Source: an uncultured Spirochaetales bacterium (lineage in GTDB: Bacteria; Spirochaetota; Spirochaetia; Sphaerochaetales; Sphaerochaetaceae). Taken from it: DNA of 64,000 nt. Of the stretch, positions 58,319-64,000 are shown piece after piece; position 1 is the stretch's first letter, and the number at the start of each line of letters is the position of its first letter. The notes under the pieces are model-generated. The model did not search any database, was not told the origin of the DNA, and worked only from the letters and a program-made list of their open reading frames with translations. The DNA is taken from positions 23,184 to 87,183 of the forward strand of contig CALXXN010000008.1 in the NCBI GenBank assembly GCA_944392695.1, read 5' to 3'. The position numbers and the translations under genes are program-made.

Positions 58319-60064
58319 ATGGACAAAGAGGAAAGACTTGCGATGATACGCCACTCGATGGCGCATGTCATGGCACAGGCCGTCCTTGAGATGTTCCCTT
58401 CGGCGCAGATCGCCATCGGACCTTCGATCGAGAACGGTTTCTATTACGATTTCGAACTTCCACGCCAGCTGACCGAGGCAGACCTCGAGGAGGTCAGTGA
58501 GCGCATGAAGAGGATCATCAAGGAAGGTCACGAGTTCAAGAGGATCGAACTCAGCAGGGCCGAGGCCGCCGAGCGCTTCAAGGACCAGAAGTTCAAGCTC
58601 GAGCTCCTCGAGGCGATTCCAGAGGGCGAGGTCGTGTCGATTTACGACCAGGATGGTTTCACAGACCTCTGCCGTGGACCTCATGTGGCTTCCACCAAGG
58701 AGCTGGACGCCAACGCCTTCAAGCTCCTCTCCATCGCCGGCGCCTATTGGCGTGGCAATGAGAAGAACCAGATGCTCACACGTATCTATGGCACTGCCTG
58801 GTCGAATGGCAAGGAGCTGAGGGCCTACCTCGACCACCTCGCCGACATCGAACGCCGTGACCATCGCAAGATCGGCAAGGACCTGGACCTCTTCAGCCTC
58901 CACGAAGAAGCAGGCCCTGGCCTGGTCTACTGGCATCCGAAAGGGGCGCGTATCCGCCAGGAGGTCGAGCGCTTCTGGAGGGAGGAGCACTACAAGAATG
59001 GTTATGAGATGGTCTACACCCCACATGTCGGAAAGAGCTGGCTCTGGGAGACTTCTGGCCACCTTGGCTTCTACAAGGAGAGCATGTACCCCGCCATGGA
59101 GATGGACAAGGCCGACTACTATGTCAAGCCTATGAACTGCCCCTTCCACATCATGATCTACAACAACAGCCTCAAGAGCTACCGCGACCTGCCTTGCCGC
59201 TGGGCTGAGCTTGGGACTGTCTACCGCTATGAGAAGGCTGGTGCCTTGCATGGACTGATGAGGGTGCGTGGCTTCACCCAGGATGATGCCCACCTCTTCT
59301 GCACACCAGAGCAGATGGATGATGAGATCGAGGAGGTCCTCCGCTTCTCATTGCACATGCTGCACTCCTTCGGCTTCGAGGATGTACACGCCTACATCTC
59401 GACCCGTCCTGAGAAATCGGTCGGGGATCCGGCCCTCTGGGACAGTGCGACAGAGGCCTTGAAGAAGGCAGTCGACAAGGCAGGGCTGAAGTACGACATC
59501 GACGAGGGTGGTGGTGCCTTCTACGGCCCCAAGATCGACCTCAAGGTCAAGGACGCGATTGGTCGTGAATGGCAGCTCTCGACTGTACAGTTCGACTTCA
59601 ACCTGCCAGAGCGTTTCAAGATGACCTTCGTCGACAAGGATGGCAAGGAGAAGAGGCCTCTGATGATCCACCGCGCCCTGCTGGGCTCGATTGAGCGCTT
59701 CTTTGGCGTCCTGATCGAGAACTACGCTGGGGCCTTCCCGCCATGGCTCGCACCCGACCAGGTCTGCATCGTCCCTGTAGGCGAGTCGGTCTTCGACTAT
59801 GCCAAGCAGCTCGAGGCCAGACTCAAGGCCGAAGGCATACGTGCTTACGCTGATCTCAGCAACGAGCGCATGAACGCCAAGATCCGCACCGCACAGCAGC
59901 AAAAGGTCCCCTACCAGGTCATTGTCGGTGAGAAGGAAGCGGCCAGCGACCAGGTCTCAGTCCGCTACCGTGGTGGACGCCAGGGTGGCGTCAAGTCGAC
60001 AGCCGGGTTCATCGCCGAGGTCAAGGACATCGTCGCCCGCAAGGCCCAGCTCGAGGAGAAGTGA
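58319..60064 (+). CDS. thrS: Threonyl-tRNA synthetase lacking the N-terminal TGS domain
   Basis: 581 residues against about 640 for the usual enzyme. The N-terminal TGS domain is absent: the protein starts at the editing domain, whose zinc-like motif HSMAHVMAQAV (about 12-22) and CRGPH (about 120) are kept. The class II core has motif 2 YRYEKAGALHGLMRVRGFTQ and motif 3 at IHRALLGSIERFFGVLIE; zinc ligands are Cys in PMNCPFH, His in DDAH and His in MIHR. The C-terminal anticodon-binding domain begins at about 475. GGAGGAG precedes ATG 58319. Controlled by the T-box upstream; overlaps the next gene by one base. Confidence 0.95.
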   Translation: MDKEERLAMIRHSMAHVMAQAVLEMFPSAQIAIGPSIENGFYYDFELPRQLTEADLEEVSERMKRIIKEGHEFKRIELSRAEAAERFKDQKFKLELLEAIPEGEVVSIYDQDGFTDLCRGPHVASTKELDANAFKLLSIAGAYWRGNEKNQMLTRIYGTAWSNGKELRAYLDHLADIERRDHRKIGKDLDLFSLHEEAGPGLVYWHPKGARIRQEVERFWREEHYKNGYEMVYTPHVGKSWLWETSGHLGFYKESMYPAMEMDKADYYVKPMNCPFHIMIYNNSLKSYRDLPCRWAELGTVYRYEKAGALHGLMRVRGFTQDDAHLFCTPEQMDDEIEEVLRFSLHMLHSFGFEDVHAYISTRPEKSVGDPALWDSATEALKKAVDKAGLKYDIDEGGGAFYGPKIDLKVKDAIGREWQLSTVQFDFNLPERFKMTFVDKDGKEKRPLMIHRALLGSIERFFGVLIENYAGAFPPWLAPDQVCIVPVGESVFDYAKQLEARLKAEGIRAYADLSNERMNAKIRTAQQQKVPYQVIVGEKEAASDQVSVRYRGGRQGGVKSTAGFIAEVKDIVARKAQLEEK

Positions 60065-61569
60065 TGACAACACGGGAGCGCATCGATGCCCTCAGGGCCC
60101 TCGACCGTAAGATGATGACACTCCAGGATGCGGCATCCGTCCTCTCCTTCGATGAGGAGACGGCCATGCCGCCGATGGGTGCCGAGGGGCGGGGTGCCCA
60201 GATTGGTGCGCTCTCTGCCCTCGTCCATGAGATTGGGACAGGGAGTGAGATGAAGAGCCTTGTCGACGCCCTCTCCAAGGAGGATCTCAACGAGGCTGAC
60301 AAGGCCTTGGTCCACCACCATCAGCGCTATCTTTCCCATGAAGGCCGCCTCCCTGCCGCCTTCATCGAGGAGGAGGCCCGCCTGATAAGCCTCAGCCAGG
60401 TCGCCTGGGTCAAGGCGAGGGAGGCTTCTGACTTCTCCCTTTTCGCACCCTGGCTGGAGAAGATCATAGCCCTTGAAAAGGAAAAGGCCCGGATCATCAA
60501 TCCCGACGCTCCTGCCTACGACACCCTCCTCGACCTCTACGAGGAGGGCCAGGACGCAGCTTCAGTGGCGGCTGTTTTCGACCCTCTGGAGGAAGGGATA
60601 CACCGGATCCAGGAGATGATAGGAGGACGTACTGTAGAGACAGGCTTCCTCTATGAGCAATACAATGCAGCAAGGGTCCATGAGTTCTGCCTCTCCGTGA
60701 TCGATCGCATGGGCTTCGACAGGGAGAGAGGCGCTGTCTCTATCTCCGTACATCCATTTACAAGCTACCTTGGCCAGGATGACATCAGGATCACGACACG
60801 CTACACGGATCCATCCTGGTTCGATCCGATTTCGACGATCGTGCATGAGTGCGGCCATGCCTTGTACGACATGCACGCATCATTGAATCCTGCGATCAGG
60901 GGGACATCTGTTGGTCTTGGCCGTTCGATGTCGCTCCATGAATCGCAGTCGCGCTTCTGGGAGAACCTGGTCCTCCGTGGCCGTGCTTTCTGGGACTGCT
61001 GCTACACAGACCTCGTCAATGCCGTGGATGCCCTGCGTGGTGTCAGCATCGATGATTTCTGGCGGGCCATCAACAGCAGCAAGCCCTCAGCCATCCGTGT
61101 CAACGCGGATGAACTGACATATGCCTTGCATATCATACTGCGTTTCCGCCTTGAGAAGGCCCTGGTCGAAGGGGATCTCGAGGTCGCTGGACTGCCAGAG
61201 GCTTGGAACCAGATGAGCCAGGAGGTCATAGGCTACAGCGTGAAGGATGACAGGGAGGGCTGCCTCCAGGACAGCCACTGGGCCCAGGGGCTGTATGGCT
61301 ACTTCCCCTCTTATGCCCTTGGCTCGATTGCTGATGCCGCCTTCTATCAGGCGCTTGCGGCTGATTGTGGTGGAAATGATGGGCTTGAGAAGGCCATCAG
61401 TGAAGGGCGCTGGTCAGTGGTCAGCGGCTTCCTCAACAAGGAAATCTGGAGCCATGGCTCGATGTATGGCTTTGATGAGACGGTACGCCGTGTGACCGGA
61501 CGTGGCCTCGATGTGGACTGCCACCTGGCCTACCTTGAGGGCAAGTACCGTCAGGTGTATAATCCCTGA
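60064..61569 (+). CDS. M32-family carboxypeptidase (Taq type)
   Basis: 501 residues, a zinc metallocarboxypeptidase of broad specificity. The zinc site HECGH is in TIVHECGHALYDMHA (about 261) with the downstream Glu in LGRSMSLHESQSRFWEN (about 285-300). VSISVHPFTSYLGQDDIRIT, YAPxxG-like YFPSYALGSI and IRVNADELTYALHI are all M32 signatures. The start ATG shares a base with the thrS stop, so synthesis is coupled and falls under T-box control. Role: peptide turnover. Confidence 0.94.
   Translation: MTTRERIDALRALDRKMMTLQDAASVLSFDEETAMPPMGAEGRGAQIGALSALVHEIGTGSEMKSLVDALSKEDLNEADKALVHHHQRYLSHEGRLPAAFIEEEARLISLSQVAWVKAREASDFSLFAPWLEKIIALEKEKARIINPDAPAYDTLLDLYEEGQDAASVAAVFDPLEEGIHRIQEMIGGRTVETGFLYEQYNAARVHEFCLSVIDRMGFDRERGAVSISVHPFTSYLGQDDIRITTRYTDPSWFDPISTIVHECGHALYDMHASLNPAIRGTSVGLGRSMSLHESQSRFWENLVLRGRAFWDCCYTDLVNAVDALRGVSIDDFWRAINSSKPSAIRVNADELTYALHIILRFRLEKALVEGDLEVAGLPEAWNQMSQEVIGYSVKDDREGCLQDSHWAQGLYGYFPSYALGSIADAAFYQALAADCGGNDGLEKAISEGRWSVVSGFLNKEIWSHGSMYGFDETVRRVTGRGLDVDCHLAYLEGKYRQVYNP
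61535..61563 (+). promoter_or_regulatory. Internal promoter for pgsA-like gene
   Basis: TTGAGG (61535-61540), 17-base spacer, perfect TATAAT (61558-61563), inside the last codons of the carboxypeptidase gene and 21 bases before ATG 61585. Confidence 0.55.
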
Positions 61570-61584
61570 TAGGACGTTAAAGAG

Positions 61585-62178
61585 ATGAACATCCCCAACA
61601 GACTGACAGTACTTAGACTTGCGATGGTTCCCGTCTTCTTCATCGCCTTCTGCCTGCCGACCTGGTTTGGTGAAGGCCTGACGACAGCCTCGGCTGTCCT
61701 GATGCTCGTGTGCTATGTCGTCGCCGAGCTCAGCGACCTGCTGGATGGCAAGATCGCAAGGAAGTATGGCATGGTCACAGACCTCGGCAAGGTCATGGAC
61801 CCCTTTGCTGACACGCTCAGCCATCTTACCTTCTTCGCCTGCTTCTATGGCATGGGCATCATGCCGGCGCTGGCCTTCGTGATCATCATGTGGAGGGAGT
61901 TCTCGATCCTCTTCCTGCGCATGCTGATGATGGGCAAGGGCAAGGCCGTGGCTGCGAACATCTGGGGCAAGAGCAAGACAGTGCTCTACGCGGTCACATC
62001 AATCCTCTCGATCGCCTATGTCGTCGCTTCCGCCTTCATGCCAGGCGGCTGGCAGGCTACTTACGGCATCGTCCTCGATGTCTTCTTCTACCTGGCCGCC
62101 ATCGCAAGCCTTTTGAGTTTCACGACCTACCTGAGTGCCATCCTCAAGAGCAAGGCCCTCAGTGGCATGACAAGATGA
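61585..62178 (+). CDS. CDP-alcohol phosphatidyltransferase (PgsA-like)
   Basis: 197-residue membrane enzyme with about five helices. The CDP-alcohol motif is intact: DLLDGKIARKYGMVTDLGKV then MDPFADT (about 52-78), with the Asp residues that hold the metal. N-terminal NIPNRLTVLRLAMVPVFF is typical of glycerophosphate (phosphatidylglycerophosphate) synthases, so production of PGP from CDP-diacylglycerol and glycerol 3-phosphate is likely. It overlaps the next gene by four bases (ATGA). Confidence 0.87.
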   Translation: MNIPNRLTVLRLAMVPVFFIAFCLPTWFGEGLTTASAVLMLVCYVVAELSDLLDGKIARKYGMVTDLGKVMDPFADTLSHLTFFACFYGMGIMPALAFVIIMWREFSILFLRMLMMGKGKAVAANIWGKSKTVLYAVTSILSIAYVVASAFMPGGWQATYGIVLDVFFYLAAIASLLSFTTYLSAILKSKALSGMTR

Positions 62179-62939
62179 GGGGTCGGGAGCTTTCCCACAT
62201 CCGTGCTGAGGATGTGGCCGGTATCAGGCTTGTTGTCAGCGATGTCGATGATACGATCACGACAAGGGGGCGCCTTCATGTGGGCGCCCTCCAGTCTTTG
62301 TATGAATTGGAAGATGGTGGCAAGCGGACCATACTGCTCTCTGGTGGCTCTGCTGGCTGGTGTGAGACCTATCTCAGGCAGTGGCCTGTGTTGATGGTGA
62401 TCGCCGAATCCGGTGCTGTCCTCATCCACCGCGATGGTGACGGTGCGGTACATTATGTGAAGAACCCTGCGATCACAGAGGAGGATCTCGGCAAGAGGGA
62501 GCGCCTGCTCAGGATGATCGGACCTGAGAAGCTCTCAAGTGACCAGTATGCCAGGCTCTATGATATAGCAGTCGACCTCTCATTGGTCACTGCAGGGGAG
62601 CTTGATGATATCAAGGAGATGGCAACCGGCATGGGGGCCTGCATGGCCCAGAGCTCGATCCACCTGAACATATGGTTCGGGGACTACTCGAAACTCAAAG
62701 GACTACTGTCATTCATGTCCATCGCTGGGATAGGGCCTGATGAACTCAAGGAAGGTGCGGCCTATATCGGTGACGCACTCAATGACGAGGAGTTGTTCGA
62801 TTTCTTCCCACTTTCTTTCGGCACAGCCTCCGTCGCCCTCAACAGGGTTTCTTTCAGCCATCTTCCCACCTTCATCTGCCGGAGTGAGGGAGGTGAGGGG
62901 TTCAGCGAGGCTGCCTCCGCCATCCTCGGGAGGCTGTGA
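62175..62939 (+). CDS. HAD-superfamily phosphatase (Cof-like), first copy
   Basis: 254 residues. Nucleophile motif VVSDVDDTITTRG (about 21-33), motif II LLSGGSA (about 58), the conserved Lys in YSKLKGLLSF and motif IV YIGDALNDEELFD (about 202-214), a C2-cap Cof-type arrangement. ATG 62175 overlaps the pgsA-like stop; the longer open frame lies wholly inside that gene. A phosphatidylglycerophosphate phosphatase role is tempting from position but not supported by sequence. Sugar phosphate hydrolysis is the family norm. Confidence 0.85.
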   Translation: MRGRELSHIRAEDVAGIRLVVSDVDDTITTRGRLHVGALQSLYELEDGGKRTILLSGGSAGWCETYLRQWPVLMVIAESGAVLIHRDGDGAVHYVKNPAITEEDLGKRERLLRMIGPEKLSSDQYARLYDIAVDLSLVTAGELDDIKEMATGMGACMAQSSIHLNIWFGDYSKLKGLLSFMSIAGIGPDELKEGAAYIGDALNDEELFDFFPLSFGTASVALNRVSFSHLPTFICRSEGGEGFSEAASAILGRL

Positions 62940-63739
62940 TGGAGAGCGTCCTTTTCATAGACGTCGATGGGACCTTGCTTGACAGCCAGCACCACCTGCG
63001 TCAGCGCACTGTCGATGTGCTTTCAAAGGTCCATGGGCAAGGGCATCATATATGTATATGTTCAGGTCGTTGCATTGATGGCATGCGTCACTCGGTCTTG
63101 TCACATCTTCCTTTTCCAGTCCTGGCATCAAGCCTCAATGGTGCATACATAACCGATGAAGATGGCTCCTTGGTCGAGGAGAAGGCCATCATTCCTGACG
63201 ATGCCGTCAAGATCTCATCCCTGCTCAAGGCCCATGGCCTGAGGAACCTTTACTTCACAGGTGCCGGCTGGGGCTGTGATGACCCGTATGAACATGAAGT
63301 CGAAAGCACGACAGTCAAGTCTGAAGGACTCTGGCTCAGTCTTGATGAGGTTATAAGCACAAGACCTGTGCACAAGATACTCTCGATAGACAGGGAAGGT
63401 CATGATGGACATGCCTTCAAGGAGGACGCTGGGCGCATGCTTCCTGGTTACAGCATAGTCACCAGCTCACCCATTTTCGTCGAAATCAACGCACCGGGTG
63501 TCTCCAAGGGCCATGCTGTCGAAGCTGTCACCAGGAGGCTGGGCCTTTCCATCTCCGCTTCCATAGCCATAGGCGACTGGGACAACGACATTTCAATGTT
63601 CAGGGCGGCAGGGATGGCTGTCTGCATGGCCAATGGGTCACCTGCAGCCAAGGCTGAGGCCGACCAGGTCATTGGAACCAATGATGAAGATGGTCTTGCA
63701 AAGTGGTTGGAAAAAGATTTCCTGCCAATTAATTCCTGA
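62939..63739 (+). CDS. HAD-superfamily phosphatase (Cof type), second copy
   Basis: 266 residues of the Cof/IIB subfamily. Motif I FIDVDGTLLDSQ (about 7-18), motif II CICSGR, cap domain (about 85-190), Lys in VSKGHAVEAV (about 193) and motif IV AIGDWDNDISMF (about 215), where Trp replaces the more common Ser/Gly. ATG 62939 shares a base with the preceding stop and has GGAGG upstream. Unlike its neighbour, it keeps the full Cof C-terminus. Substrate unknown. Confidence 0.9.
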   Translation: MESVLFIDVDGTLLDSQHHLRQRTVDVLSKVHGQGHHICICSGRCIDGMRHSVLSHLPFPVLASSLNGAYITDEDGSLVEEKAIIPDDAVKISSLLKAHGLRNLYFTGAGWGCDDPYEHEVESTTVKSEGLWLSLDEVISTRPVHKILSIDREGHDGHAFKEDAGRMLPGYSIVTSSPIFVEINAPGVSKGHAVEAVTRRLGLSISASIAIGDWDNDISMFRAAGMAVCMANGSPAAKAEADQVIGTNDEDGLAKWLEKDFLPINS

Positions 63740-63766
63740 TGCCAGAAGGTATTGAGGCCGGGTGGC

Positions 63767-63826
63767 AAAAAATCAGCAAAAATTTTTGGAAATTTTGTTG
63801 ACAAGGCTCCCGTCATTTGGTAGGTT
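63767..63826 (+). promoter_or_regulatory. Strong promoter with A/T-rich upstream element, probably of an rRNA operon
   Basis: A/T-rich tract (63767-63797) like an UP element, perfect TTGACA (63798-63803), 17-base spacer, TAGGTT (63821-63826). It follows the last gene of the region and precedes a long non-coding leader. Confidence 0.6.
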
Positions 63827-63832
63827 ACTCGA

Positions 63833-64000
63833 GCACGCCAACGAGAGACGGTGTGCGACAGAAACAGGTTTTTTGACAGATATATAAGCGAAGGGAAGAG
63901 AGATAGAGAGAAGCTTGAGGCTTCTGTCAATCCAATACGAACAAGGGCAGATTCGAGAAGAATATGCCAGGTTCGGAATGAGGACTGCAGGATTATGATT
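63833..64000 (+). ncRNA. Structured non-coding leader (probably pre-16S rRNA leader, cut by window edge)
   Basis: No ORF. A hairpin GCACGCC/GGTGTGC (63833-63839 with 63850-63856) is followed by TTGACAG (63873-63879), which can pair with CTGTCAA (63924-63930) around an inner hairpin AGAAGC/GCTTCT (63909-63914 with 63920-63925; overlapping one base with the outer arm, so the two are partly exclusive). Such helices occur in rRNA leaders. No 16S sequence is yet visible, so the identity is inference. Confidence 0.45.

Noticed and set aside
61890..62174. N-terminal extension of the first HAD phosphatase
   Set aside because: Lies entirely within the pgsA-like gene in another frame; ATG 62175 with the ATGA overlap is better.
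1..64000. CRISPR arrays, insertion sequences, prophage or integrated elements
   Set aside because: No regularly spaced repeats, transposase genes with terminal repeats, integrases or attachment-site duplications at the tRNA were seen.

Overview
The window is a gene-dense, GC-rich stretch of chromosome from an anaerobic, fermentative, diderm bacterium. Evidence for an outer membrane: a beta-barrel-like C-terminus at the left edge, a TolC/RND/adaptor efflux operon, and several lipoproteins. Evidence for an anaerobic life: two [FeFe]-hydrogenases, a ferredoxin-type aldo/keto reductase, FabK instead of FabI, type III glutamine synthetase. The mix of diderm envelope genes with clostridial-looking traits (T-box leader on thrS, group C hydrogenase with SpoIIE phosphatase, YesS-type regulator) fits a Spirochaetota lineage near Sphaerochaeta best; this is inference from gene content only.

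Layout. 1-5335: outer-membrane protein end, groEL (without groES), a carbohydrate-binding-like lipoprotein with a broken start, a hypothetical gene, yajC, ispH. 5489-10532: a five-gene [FeFe]-hydrogenase operon (two thioredoxin-like ferredoxins, a PAS-bearing sensory-type hydrogenase, a SpoIIE-family phosphatase and a second hydrogenase). 10541-18194: esterase, nucleoside hydrolase and an RND efflux operon. 18464-25058: glnN, M18 aminopeptidase, a YjdF-like membrane protein with a Gfo/Idh/MocA oxidoreductase, and a frameshifted Rpn-type nuclease. 25142-31491: fatty-acid synthesis operon acpP-fabK-fabD-fabG-fabF-fabZ plus an acyl-CoA synthetase. 31681-38696: decayed acetyltransferase, tRNA-Ala(CGC), a pfk-ppx-ppk operon, a membrane protein and a secreted repeat protein. 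38810-43203: an ACT/DUF711/MlrC-like/AvtA operon. 43204-45857: zinc phospholipase C-like protein and an esterase lipoprotein. 45929-56572: a uronic-acid polysaccharide locus (aldo/keto reductase, membrane AraC-type regulator, heparinase II/III-like lyase, ABC importer, GH88). 56616-63739: ung, ywaF-like, T-box-thrS, M32 carboxypeptidase, pgsA-like, two HAD phosphatases. 63767-64000: a strong promoter and structured leader, probably of an rRNA operon whose genes lie beyond the window.

The most notable structural signal is regulatory. Several first genes of transcription units have a sigma-70-like promoter whose -10 hexamer lies only 6-7 bases before the start codon and no usable Shine-Dalgarno site (22018, 36679, 47424, 10576, 38846, and on the minus strand 18182 and 12412), which predicts leaderless mRNAs. 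Other genes in the window have ordinary ribosome-binding sites, so two start modes seem to coexist. Further candidates are palindromes over the promoters of the hydrogenase, pfk and fab operons, a three-copy operator cluster before the aldo/keto reductase, and a 63-64 bp element repeated before the lyase and the binding-protein gene. No CRISPR array, insertion sequence or prophage was seen.
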